From Neorhizobium galegae (GTDB taxonomy: Bacteria; Pseudomonadota; Alphaproteobacteria; Rhizobiales; Rhizobiaceae), in NCBI RefSeq assembly GCF_021391675.1, contig NZ_CP090095.1, forward strand, positions 1,183,501-1,247,500: a DNA stretch of 64,000 nt. Reading direction: 5' to 3'. Position 1 is the first letter of the stretch. Every line of letters begins with the position of its first letter. Shown piece by piece: positions 8,362 to 14,744 of the stretch. The notes beneath the pieces are model-generated. The model had not been told where the DNA came from. It did not search any database and saw only the letters and a list, made by a program, of their open reading frames with translations. The translations under genes were made by a program, and so were the position numbers.

Positions 8362-8553
8362 ATGAACCTACGGGAATACAAGGGCCAATCCGCGGTCATC
8401 GAATTCGATGCCGAAGACGAAATCTTCGTCGGCCATATCGCTGGCATTGCAGATCTTATCGGCTTCCATGCGAATACTCTCGCCGAAGCCGAGACCGCCT
8501 TCCACGAGGCGGTCGACGATTACCTCGAAATCCTGGCCAAGGCCGCCGGATAG
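8362..8553 (+). CDS. HicB-like antitoxin fragment, orphan
   Basis: A 63-residue protein matching the N-terminal partial-RNase-H-like domain of HicB antitoxins (YKGQSAVIEFDAEDEIFVGHIAGIAD, then LAEAETAFHEAVDDYLE). Full HicB proteins carry a C-terminal ribbon-helix-helix or HTH DNA-binding domain, which is absent; the stop follows straight after the conserved core. No HicA toxin lies on either side. It starts 20 bases after the di-haem cytochrome stop with a G-rich ribosome site, so it may ride on that transcript. It could be a truncated relic or a stand-alone one-domain form. Confidence 0.7.
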   Translation: MNLREYKGQSAVIEFDAEDEIFVGHIAGIADLIGFHANTLAEAETAFHEAVDDYLEILAKAAG

Positions 8554-8569
8554 GCCTCGGCCGCGGCTA

Positions 8570-9058
8570 TCAAGCAAGCGCCTGCGTATAGCGCATGCCG
8601 GTGACCGGGCGCGGCTTGAAATCCATCTGTTCATAGAAGCGGTGGGCGGCGAAATTGCCGGTGGCGGCGCTGACCGAAAGATAGCCGCAGCCGGCGCTCC
8701 TGGCGATCTCGCGGGCGCGCGATACCAGGTGCTGGCCGATGCCGTGGCCGCGATGGCCGTCGCGCACGAAGAGATGGTGCAGGTCCATGCCGCGCGTGCC
8801 TTCCTGCGCCCGGTAGACCGGTACGAGAATGGCGTAGCCGATCAGATCCGAGCCGGTATCGGCGACAAGCGCGCTGATCCACGGCATCTCGCCGAACAGG
8901 TCGCGCTCGAGCTTTTCAGGGGTGATGCCGGCGGGATCGTTGTGATGCGCGGCAAGCAGCGCGATCATCTCGTTGAGTTCCGGCAGGTCGCGCGATTTCG
9001 CGCTGCGGATCGTCACGACCGACGGGCGGGGCAGGGTAATATCGGTATCTTCAGTCAT
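8570..9058 (-). CDS. GNAT family N-acetyltransferase, probably attenuation-controlled
   Basis: A 162-residue acetyltransferase transferring acetyl from acetyl-CoA to an unknown amine. GNAT motif A is clear at LHHLFVRDGHRGHGIGQHLVSRA (Q/RxxGxG/A-type GHRGHGIG), followed by a motif B-like ATGNFAAHRFYEQMDF. The second ATG (9058) is chosen because AAGGA lies eight bases ahead of it; the first ATG, nine bases upstream, would touch its ribosome site. Upstream lie a consensus promoter, a leader peptide with consecutive Tyr-Phe-Trp codons and a terminator with a competing antiterminator, so expression is predicted to respond to charged aromatic tRNAs. Its substrate may therefore relate to aromatic amino acids; this is inference. 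Confidence 0.9.
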   Translation of the reverse strand: MTEDTDITLPRPSVVTIRSAKSRDLPELNEMIALLAAHHNDPAGITPEKLERDLFGEMPWISALVADTGSDLIGYAILVPVYRAQEGTRGMDLHHLFVRDGHRGHGIGQHLVSRAREIARSAGCGYLSVSAATGNFAAHRFYEQMDFKPRPVTGMRYTQALA

Positions 9059-9102
9059 TTCCGGCATCCTTTTTCGGTCTTCTCGCCGTCAGGTGCCGTT
9101 TG

Positions 9103-9159
9103 AAACAACAAAGCCGCCTGACGGCGGCTTGTTGACATGGTGATCTGTCGAGCCGCCCT
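9103..9159 (-). promoter_or_regulatory. transcription attenuator (antiterminator/terminator) upstream of the GNAT gene
   Basis: Read on the minus strand, GGGCGGCT (9158-9151) lies two bases after the leader peptide stop, and AAGCCGCC (9130-9123) follows about 20 bases later. The second element can pair either with the first (antiterminator) or with GGCGGCTT (9118-9111) across a GTCA loop (terminator), after which TGTTGTTT follows. A ribosome finishing the leader would cover GGGCGGCT and favour termination; one stalled at the Tyr-Phe-Trp codons would leave it free. This is the layout of classical amino-acid attenuation. Confidence 0.75.
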
Positions 9160-9213
9160 TTAAAGGAAGGCCCAAAAATACGAGCAGGCGATGGTTGTGC
9201 GCGCGTTGATCAT
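9160..9213 (-). CDS. aromatic leader peptide (MINARTTIACSYFWAFL)
   Basis: A 17-codon open frame, too short for usual gene finding, whose codons 12-14 are Tyr-Phe-Trp and codon 16 is Phe; four of the last six residues are aromatic. Its ATG lies at or within a base or two of the transcription start predicted from the promoter, so translation would start at the very 5' end of the RNA, as known for the rhizobial trp leader. It ends two bases before the antiterminator arm. Its peptide sequence differs from that trp leader. The function proposed is sensing aromatic aminoacyl-tRNA supply for the downstream GNAT gene. Confidence 0.7.
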   Translation of the reverse strand: MINARTTIACSYFWAFL

Positions 9214-9219
9214 GGCGCC

Positions 9220-9248
9220 TAGATGCTCCCGATCTCAAATCTTGTCAA
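9220..9248 (-). promoter_or_regulatory. consensus sigma-70-type promoter for the leader/GNAT unit
   Basis: On the minus strand TTGACA (9248-9243) is followed by exactly 17 bases and CATCTA (9225-9220). The predicted start, about seven bases on, coincides with the A of the leader ATG. The -35 box overlaps the end of the preceding iminopeptidase gene. Confidence 0.7.
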
Positions 9249-10249
9249 GCACCATCCGCGAAACCGTTGGCCGCCGCCACGATCGCCTCCGCCATGCCCC
9301 GGTCACCGGTTGAATGACCGGCATTTTCGATCATCACCGGCTCGCTTCCCGGCCAGGCTTTTGCGAGGGCAAATGCGGTCGCCGGCGGCCCCTGCAGGTC
9401 GAACCGGCCCTGGATCAGCACGCCCGGTATCCCGGCAAGCTTGTGGGCTTGGCGCAAAAGCTGGCTATCCTCCAGCCAGGCACGGTTCTCGAAATAATGG
9501 ACGCAGAGCCGCGCCCGGGCGAGCACGAAAGCCGGATCCTGCCAGCGGAGCGGCAGCCCGGCCTGCGGTTCCGCGGAGATCGAGCCGGCCTCCCAATGAT
9601 GCCAGTCGAAGGCGGCCTTGTGGCGCACAGCCAGGTCGGTATCGTTGAGCAGCGCATGATAGGCGGAGACGGGATGGCGGTCGCGCAAGGGCTCCGGAAT
9701 GGCGGCGACGAAATTTTCGAAGGCCTCCGGCAGGAAGATCGACAGGCCGTTATAAAGCCAGTCGATTTCGGCCCAGCGCGTCGTGGTGACGCCGGCAAGG
9801 ATGATCGCCCGAACCTGGCCGGGAAAGGCCTGGGCATAGACAAGCGCCAGCGTAGCGCCCCAAGAGGAGCCGAATACCAGCCAGCTTTCCACGCCAAGTC
9901 GCTGCCGCAAAGCCTCGATATCGCCGATCAGGTGCTGCGTCGTATTATCAGCAAGTTTGTTGCCGAAATCGCCGGCATTCGGCGTGCTTTTGCCGCAGCC
10001 GCGCTGGTCGAACTGGACGATGCGCCACACCGCAGGATCGAAATGCCGCCGGGCGCTGTCCGACATGCCGGACCCCGGCCCGCCATGCAGCAACAGCACC
10101 GGCTTGCCGGCCGGATTGCCGGAAAGGGCAAAGAATATCCGGTTGCCGTCGGGCCTGTCGAGGAAGCCGGTCTGGTATGGGGCGAGGACGGGGAAGAGGG
10201 TGGGATCGGTTAACGCATTTTCCGTCATCTGCATGCCCTTTGTTTGCAT
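9245..10249 (-). CDS. pip: proline iminopeptidase family alpha/beta hydrolase
   Basis: A 334-residue serine peptidase of family S33 that removes N-terminal proline from peptides. The oxyanion-hole motif LLHGGPGSG and the following FDQRGCGKS are visible near residues 52-85, the nucleophile elbow is GSSWGA (about 127), and the acid and base are in GRFDLQGP and ENAGHS near the C-terminus. The preferred ATG (MQTKGMQMTEN) has GCGAGG before it; a GTG two codons upstream and an ATG eight codons in are alternatives. It seems to be its own unit, with the promoter of the leader/GNAT unit embedded in its 3' end. Confidence 0.9.
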   Translation of the reverse strand: MQTKGMQMTENALTDPTLFPVLAPYQTGFLDRPDGNRIFFALSGNPAGKPVLLLHGGPGSGMSDSARRHFDPAVWRIVQFDQRGCGKSTPNAGDFGNKLADNTTQHLIGDIEALRQRLGVESWLVFGSSWGATLALVYAQAFPGQVRAIILAGVTTTRWAEIDWLYNGLSIFLPEAFENFVAAIPEPLRDRHPVSAYHALLNDTDLAVRHKAAFDWHHWEAGSISAEPQAGLPLRWQDPAFVLARARLCVHYFENRAWLEDSQLLRQAHKLAGIPGVLIQGRFDLQGPPATAFALAKAWPGSEPVMIENAGHSTGDRGMAEAIVAAANGFADGA

Positions 10250-10348
10250 ATTCACCTCGCCCGTTCAATGCTCGGTTCCGAGCGGCGCCTTCCTCCTTGC
10301 CGATTGCTCGTGATGGGGTATATTACATCAGACATCACGGGGCCGCCG

Positions 10349-10642
10349 ATGGCGAAAGCGACACTGGTTCAGAGGACGCGTAGCTATCTGCGGGAAGGCG
10401 TGTTCGTTGAAGTCGTGGTCTGGCATGTGCCGGCTTCGCTACGCGGAAGTGCTCATGAATTCAAGTACAGCATGGCGCTGGTGGCCGGAGGCGAGTGCGT
10501 GTTGCGATATGACAACCAAGCCGGAAAAGGCGATCACAGGCATTTCGGTACGCTGGAGACGGCCTATTTTTTCAAAGATATCGACCAGCTTCTGGCCGAT
10601 TTCACTGCCGACGTGAGAGGATGGCTGCGTGACAACGCTTAA
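10349..10642 (+). CDS. tumE: TumE-like toxin of a type II toxin-antitoxin pair (DUF6516)
   Basis: A 97-residue protein resembling the TumE family: FVEVVVWHVPASLRGSAHEFKY, then CVLRYDNQAGKGDHRHFG and a C-terminal DIDQLLADFTADV helix. The central YDNxxGKGDHRH block is the conserved part of the family, members of which are paired with a small HTH antitoxin, as here. The ATG at 10349 (MAKATLVQ) matches the usual family start; an ATG 36 bases upstream is also possible. Its end overlaps the partner by 14 bases, indicating coupled translation. Toxicity is inferred from the family. Confidence 0.8.
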   Translation: MAKATLVQRTRSYLREGVFVEVVVWHVPASLRGSAHEFKYSMALVAGGECVLRYDNQAGKGDHRHFGTLETAYFFKDIDQLLADFTADVRGWLRDNA

Positions 10643-10991
10643 GGTGAAGATCGAAACGCTCGAACAGTCCATGGCGTCGGTTTCTGAAGCCTTCAAGGCA
10701 TCCAAAGTCGGTGAGCACAGGCCCGCGACGAGTGTATTGTCCTTCCCTTCCTGGGAGATGCTTCATCGTGTTCTGGCGCCGAAACGGCTCGAAATCGTGC
10801 AGGCGATGACGGGGCAGGGGCCTTTGAGCATTCGAGAGGTCGCCCGCAGGGTCGACCGGGATTTCAAGGGTGTGCACAGCGATGTGGACATGTTGCTTGT
10901 CAGCGGCGTGATCGACAAGGCCGAGGGCGGCGGCATCGTCTTCCCCTATGATCGCATCCACCTGGAGTTCGATATCGAGGCCGCCGCCTGA
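10629..10991 (+). CDS. tumA: TumA-like HTH antitoxin
   Basis: A 120-residue DNA-binding protein with a winged helix in its second half: FPSWEMLHRVLAPKRLEIVQAM, then GPLSIREVARRVDRDFKGVHSDVDMLLVSGVI. This matches the HTH proteins that accompany TumE/DUF6516 toxins. It starts at a GTG inside the toxin gene (14-base overlap), so toxin precedes antitoxin, the reverse of most type II loci. It probably neutralises the toxin and represses the operon. It is convergent with the merR gene 19 bases away. Confidence 0.8.
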   Translation: MTTLKVKIETLEQSMASVSEAFKASKVGEHRPATSVLSFPSWEMLHRVLAPKRLEIVQAMTGQGPLSIREVARRVDRDFKGVHSDVDMLLVSGVIDKAEGGGIVFPYDRIHLEFDIEAAA

Positions 10992-11010
10992 GGCAAGCCG
11001 TCAGACGCCC

Positions 11011-11424
11011 TCAATGCTCCCCCTCGCACAGCCCGTGATCCGACAGCGCCCGGATCACATAACAATCCTCGATCGAATGGCCGTCGCAGTGTGAGATGAT
11101 CCGTTCGAGTTCGTGTTCCAGCTTCTTCAGTTTTTCGATCTTTTCACGAACGGCGATCAGATGATCGGCGGCGATCCTGTCGGCGTTGACGCAAGGCTGG
11201 TCCGGGTGCTGGCTGAGCGCGATCAGTTCGCGGATCGCCGGGATATCGAGGCCGAGGTCGCGGGCATGGCGGATGAAAGCGAGCCGCTCGAGGTCGTGCC
11301 GCTCATAACGCCGCTGGTTGCCCTCCGAACGCTCGGCCGCTTCGATAAGGCCCATCTGCTCGTAGTAGCGGATGGTCGGCACCTTGACGCCGGTGCGCTT
11401 GGAAAGATCGCCGATCGACAGCAT
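11011..11424 (-). CDS. MerR family metal-responsive regulator (ZntR/CadR-PbrR class)
   Basis: A 137-residue regulator with a MerR winged helix (LSIGDLSKRTGVKVPTIRYYEQMGLI, residues 2-27), a dimerisation coiled coil (about 82-110) and metal-site cysteines: Cys78 at the start of the coil, then Cys113, Cys121 and Cys133 with nearby His residues (SHCDG, EDCYV, GLCEGEH). This cysteine pattern fits the zinc/cadmium/lead class rather than copper-type CueR, but the metal is not certain. It is divergent from a promoter with the 19-base spacer that MerR proteins activate, driving a tiny membrane protein. Confidence 0.88.
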   Translation of the reverse strand: MLSIGDLSKRTGVKVPTIRYYEQMGLIEAAERSEGNQRRYERHDLERLAFIRHARDLGLDIPAIRELIALSQHPDQPCVNADRIAADHLIAVREKIEKLKKLEHELERIISHCDGHSIEDCYVIRALSDHGLCEGEH

Positions 11425-11439
11425 GGTCGAAAATTCCTC

Positions 11440-11470
11440 TTGTAGCTCTAGTCACTAGAGGAATTATCTA
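11440..11470 (+). promoter_or_regulatory. MerR-type promoter with 19-base spacer and dyad operator
   Basis: TTGTAG (11440-11445) and TATCTA (11465-11470) are separated by exactly 19 bases, two more than normal, as in MerR-activated promoters. The spacer holds the perfect dyad CTCTAG-TCA-CTAGAG (11446-11460). It points toward the small gene at 11526 and overlaps the merR 5' region. Confidence 0.8.
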
Positions 11471-11525
11471 GTCAGTTACCGGTGCGAAGACAAGCCGGCC
11501 GGAGGAAACAAAGGAAGGTGACGCC

Positions 11526-11768
11526 ATGAACGGATGCTGCAGCCATTGCCACGCCAGGGTCGATGGGGTCTTGCGAGATATGGGCCGGCTTTTCTGGGCT
11601 CTGGTCGCCACGGTCGCCGGCATGTGGCTGGTCCTGGCGATGGAAATGCTGCGGCGGTCGCGGACGCAGCGGGGGCACGAGCGGCATGCGGACGAGGAAC
11701 TGTCCACGATGATCACCGGCAAAATGTCGGCTATCGCCCCTCATGCAAACGGCTGCGGTCCTGATTGA
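11526..11768 (+). CDS. small Cys/His-rich single-span membrane protein, predicted MerR target
   Basis: An 80-residue protein with a metal-ligand cluster at the N-terminus (MNGCCSHCHARV), one membrane helix (about residues 22-43, FWALVATVAGMWLVLAMEML) and a polar tail ending in HANGCGPD. Its ribosome site is AAGGAAGG, seven bases before the ATG. It is the only gene after the 19-base-spacer promoter; the next gene is on the other strand, so the MerR regulator seems to control this protein alone. It may bind or buffer a metal at the inner membrane. No family is recognised. Confidence 0.65.
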   Translation: MNGCCSHCHARVDGVLRDMGRLFWALVATVAGMWLVLAMEMLRRSRTQRGHERHADEELSTMITGKMSAIAPHANGCGPD

Positions 11769-11811
11769 CAGGGCCGCAGCCGCGCGATGGCTTCCTGGAC
11801 TCGCAGGACCC

Positions 11812-12360
11812 TTACAGGGAGAACAGCGGATCGTCCTTGGTACCGTCCTGCAGATGCTGTTTCTGCGCGTTGCCCTGTGCCAGGGCCGCCGGGTTGCCGC
11901 CCATGTCCATCGCCGCTTCCTGTTTCTGGCCGTTGACGCCCATCGCTTCGAGGATCGCCTTGCGGATATCCGCCTCGATCGCCTCGCGGTCTTCCGCCGA
12001 CATGGTCTTGAGATCGTCTTCGGTAAGATTCTTGTCCTCGAGATACTGTTCGCGGATGCGCTCGGCGAAGGTCTTCTTGGCGAGATCCATGAACTCGTCC
12101 TCGTATCTGGTCGAGGGGGCCTCGCCGAGCCAGGTGTCGCCGGCGTCCTGATCGACCTCGACGCCCTGGCTTTCCATCGTCCAGAGGCTTTCTGCCAGCT
12201 TTGCGCCGAACACCGTATCGCTGCCGGTCATGCCGCCCGATACGGATTGCCGCGGCGCCGCGTAGTCGTTGCCGCCCGAAGCATTCTTGTCGCCGCCGTT
12301 CTTGCCAAGGATACCATAAAGAGATGCGTAATATGGGTTGGTGCTGCCAATCGTCGTCAT
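11812..12360 (-). CDS. hypothetical protein, paralogue of the gene at 13787-14062
   Basis: A 182-residue soluble, acidic protein with no recognised domain. A central segment (TGSDTVFGAKLAESLWTMES) and a later RYEDEFMDLA align with TGSSTLLSSSLANALWVMEI and RYQEFAEF in the 91-residue protein on the other side of dmeRF, so the two are related. The C-terminal half has predicted helices rich in Glu/Lys (LAKKTFAERIREQYLEDK) and a Gln/Asn-rich end. The ATG at 12360 follows GAGGAGAGTCGCG; the longer frame runs across the dmeR promoter and is not used. Confidence 0.75.
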   Translation of the reverse strand: MTTIGSTNPYYASLYGILGKNGGDKNASGGNDYAAPRQSVSGGMTGSDTVFGAKLAESLWTMESQGVEVDQDAGDTWLGEAPSTRYEDEFMDLAKKTFAERIREQYLEDKNLTEDDLKTMSAEDREAIEADIRKAILEAMGVNGQKQEAAMDMGGNPAALAQGNAQKQHLQDGTKDDPLFSL

Positions 12361-12451
12361 CGCGACTCTCCTCGTGTGAGACCACCAGCGGCTTAGGTTC
12401 CGAAACCTGCACGGAGCTTTCGGATTTTGACTTGTGTAGGCCGCGCATAGG

Positions 12452-12474
12452 AATATAGGGTACCCCCCTATATT
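12452..12474. promoter_or_regulatory. probable DmeR operator
   Basis: AATATAGGG and CCCTATATT are 9-base inverted arms around TACCC, giving a C-rich core flanked by AT arms like the sites of RcnR/CsoR-family regulators. It ends 15 bases before the preferred dmeR start, so repression would block the promoter or start region. Confidence 0.6.
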
Positions 12475-12488
12475 ACATGGAGATGCTC

Positions 12489-12761
12489 GTGGCGCATACC
12501 ATTCGAGAAAAGGCAAAGCTTCTGGCGCGGGTGCGACGGCTGAAGGGGCAGATGGAGGCGGTCGAGCGGGCGTTGGAAGCCGAGGCGCCCTGCGGCGAGG
12601 TGCTGCAATTGCTCGCCTCGATCCGTGGCGCGCTTTCCGGGCTCACCGGTGAAGTCATGGAGGATCATCTGCGCGAGCATGTCCTTCATGCCGATGACGA
12701 GAAACAGAGAGCGCAGGCGGTCGACGAATTCGCCGAGGCGCTCCGCACCTATATCCGCTGA
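12489..12761 (+). CDS. dmeR: DmeR, CsoR/RcnR-family metal-sensing repressor
   Basis: A 90-residue all-helical repressor: HTIREKAKLLARVRRLKGQMEAVERALE, then CGEVLQLLASIRGALSGL and HLREHVL. The N-terminal His, the Cys at about residue 35 and the His at about 60 are the ligand positions of the RcnR/FrmR/DmeR group, which sense nickel, cobalt or formaldehyde. The next gene is the efflux pump DmeF, so nickel/cobalt sensing is likely. The family start MAHTIREK points to the GTG at 12489 with GGAG six bases ahead; an ATG at 12477 would add four residues. The pump starts 20 bases later. Confidence 0.88.
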   Translation: MAHTIREKAKLLARVRRLKGQMEAVERALEAEAPCGEVLQLLASIRGALSGLTGEVMEDHLREHVLHADDEKQRAQAVDEFAEALRTYIR

Positions 12762-12781
12762 TCGAGATGAAGGAGAAGGCC

Positions 12782-13777
12782 ATGCCCCATTCCATCGAGG
12801 AACTGAAGCACGAGCACGTGTTTCTGGGCGCCGACCATGAGCGCAACGAACGCAAGGTCTGGCTGGTAATCGCGCTGACGGCGACGATGATGGTGGCGGA
12901 AATCGTCGCCGGCTCGATCTTCGGCTCGATGGCGCTGACCGCCGACGGCTGGCACATGTCCACTCATGCAGGCGCAATGCTGATTGCTGCACTTGCCTAT
13001 CTCTATGCCCGCCGCCAGGCTCGCAATCCGCGCTACACGTTCGGCACCGGCAAGCTCGGCGATCTCGCCGGCTTCGCCAGCGCCATCGTGCTCGCCCTGA
13101 TCGCGCTGCTGATCGCCTGGGAGAGTTTTGTCCGCCTCGCCAACCCGGTGGCGATCGATTTCGATCAGGCGATTCTCGTTGCGGCAGTGGGTCTGGCCGT
13201 CAATCTGCTCAGCGCCTGGCTGCTCCGGGAGGATCACCACCATTCTCATGGTGGCGGCCATGCCGATCACGGCAGTCATGCCCATGACGGTGGCCATCAT
13301 CACGGGCACCACGGTCATCACGGCGCCCATGCGCATGGGGCTGCTGCCAAGGACCACAATCTGCGCGCCGCCTACCTGCATGTCCTCGCCGATGCGCTGA
13401 CCTCGGTCCTGGCGATTGTCGCGCTCATTCTCGGCCGGTCCTATGGCTGGGCCTGGCTGGATCCGGCCATGGGCGTGGTCGGCGGCCTGGTGATCGCCCG
13501 CTGGTCCTGGGGACTGATCCGCGTGACTGCGACGGTGCTTCTGGACGCGCAGCCGGATGACGAGGAACTGGCGGGCAAAATCCGCCGGAGCGTCGAAACG
13601 GAGGAGGACAGGATTTCGGACCTGCACGTCTGGCAGGTGGGGCCGGGGCACCATGCGGCGATCGTCGCGCTGGTCACGCCAAAACCCCAGGCGCCGTCCT
13701 TCTACAAGGATAAGCTCCGGGGTATCCGGGATCTGTCGCATGTGACGGTGGAAGTCACGCCGGCTGGAACGGCGTAG
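12782..13777 (+). CDS. dmeF: DmeF, cation diffusion facilitator (Co/Ni efflux)
   Basis: A 331-residue proton-coupled metal exporter of the inner membrane with six membrane segments. Metal-site residues are visible in helix II (LTADGWHMSTHAG) and helix V (YLHVLADALTSVL). Between segments IV and V lies a His-rich loop (about residues 151-187, over fifteen histidines). A cytoplasmic domain follows (DLHVWQVGPGHHAAIVAL). With DmeR upstream this matches the rhizobial DmeRF nickel/cobalt system. The ATG at 12782 has AAGGAG before it; an ATG 15 bases upstream is less likely. Confidence 0.93.
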   Translation: MPHSIEELKHEHVFLGADHERNERKVWLVIALTATMMVAEIVAGSIFGSMALTADGWHMSTHAGAMLIAALAYLYARRQARNPRYTFGTGKLGDLAGFASAIVLALIALLIAWESFVRLANPVAIDFDQAILVAAVGLAVNLLSAWLLREDHHHSHGGGHADHGSHAHDGGHHHGHHGHHGAHAHGAAAKDHNLRAAYLHVLADALTSVLAIVALILGRSYGWAWLDPAMGVVGGLVIARWSWGLIRVTATVLLDAQPDDEELAGKIRRSVETEEDRISDLHVWQVGPGHHAAIVALVTPKPQAPSFYKDKLRGIRDLSHVTVEVTPAGTA

Positions 13778-13786
13778 TCGGACTTA

Positions 13787-14062
13787 TCAGAATTCGGCGA
13801 ATTCCTGGTAGCGGCCTTCAACCCAGTCCTTCCGAACGCCTCGGACCTGCATGTCGACGTTTGCAGAGCCAGCATCGTCGATTTCCATGACCCACAGCGC
13901 GTTGGCAAGCGAAGACGACAGCAGCGTGCTGCTTCCCGTCAAGGCGCTCGGAGAACGCTGGGCAGCGACAGCTTCGCGCTGGGGCGCTTCTTCGACTTTC
14001 CGGTCCATCTCTTGTGCCCGGTTGGGATAATAATAGCCGTTGAGGCCGCTATCGATCTTCAT
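13787..14062 (-). CDS. hypothetical protein, shorter paralogue of the gene at 11812-12360
   Basis: A 91-residue soluble protein with a Tyr-rich start (GLNGYYYPNRAQ) and a central SSLANALWVMEIDD that aligns with the 182-residue protein left of dmeRF; its end, RYQEFAEF, corresponds to the middle of that protein, so it lacks the long C-terminal part. No function is known. It is convergent with dmeF, nine bases after the pump stop. It could be a complete small form or a truncated copy. Confidence 0.65.
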   Translation of the reverse strand: MKIDSGLNGYYYPNRAQEMDRKVEEAPQREAVAAQRSPSALTGSSTLLSSSLANALWVMEIDDAGSANVDMQVRGVRKDWVEGRYQEFAEF

Positions 14063-14197
14063 GGCGAAACGCCCGTGTTCAGAATGGTTAACAAATAGTT
14101 AACGCACGAAGCTTGCGCGAGGCTTGCGTCCGAGGCTTCGGATTGACGGCAGGGGCTTGACAAAAATAGGCCAATGCAAGGGTGTTCGGTGCGTTCC

Positions 14198-14737
14198 TTA
14201 TCCGTTCCGATTGCCGAGAAACGCGTCGAATATCGCCTGTGTGAGCCGCTGGTTCTGCCGATACCACGTGTCTTGCGTGTAGAAGACCGGTTCGGCGGGG
14301 TCCCAGCCGCTGAGGGTAAAATCGCTCTGGCGGGAGAAGAAGGCGACGAACGCCTCCTCGCTTGCCCAGGTGGCGATGGCCGGTCCCGGATGAAAGCCGT
14401 CCTGGATGTCGCAGAGAATGACGCCGGCTTGCGCGCGGATCAGGCCGTGGCCGCAGAAGTCGCGGTGGAATTCGTGGATCAGCCCTTCGCCGATCTTGGC
14501 CTGCTGCAGCTTTTCCCACACAAGGCGCATCCGCTCGGCCCCGAGCGCCTTGTGCGAAAGCCTGTCGCGCACCTCCGCCCGCCGCCGGTCCATCTCTTCC
14601 TCGGTCGCATTGATCAAAGGGTAGGGCGGCCAGGTAGGCTGCCTGGCCTTGCGCTGTCGCCAGACGGACCAGCCGGCCACGCCCAATATAGAGATGATCA
14701 CGGCATAGCAGACGATCGGAATGATGATACCCGCCAT
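14198..14737 (-). CDS. membrane-anchored hypothetical protein
   Basis: A 179-residue protein with one N-terminal membrane helix (about residues 3-25, IIIPIVCYAVIISILGVAGW) and a cytoplasmic or periplasmic domain rich in aromatic residues (YPLINATEEEMDRRR, EFHRDFCGHGLI, DTWYRQNQRLTQAIFDAF). No family is recognised. It follows the DUF1697 gene by seven bases on the same strand and is probably translated from the same message. The start is an ATG directly after GAGCGG. Confidence 0.7.
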   Translation of the reverse strand: MAGIIIPIVCYAVIISILGVAGWSVWRQRKARQPTWPPYPLINATEEEMDRRRAEVRDRLSHKALGAERMRLVWEKLQQAKIGEGLIHEFHRDFCGHGLIRAQAGVILCDIQDGFHPGPAIATWASEEAFVAFFSRQSDFTLSGWDPAEPVFYTQDTWYRQNQRLTQAIFDAFLGNRNG

Positions 14738-14744
14738 CGGCCGC

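Noticed and set aside
9103..9130. Reading the hairpin only as the terminator of the iminopeptidase gene
   Set aside because: Possible, but it would leave the consensus promoter, leader codons and exactly complementary antiterminator arm unexplained.
9160..9213. Interpretation of the leader as the rhizobial trp leader (trpL)
   Set aside because: The peptide has one Trp and differs from the known consecutive-Trp leader, and the next gene is a GNAT enzyme, not trpE.
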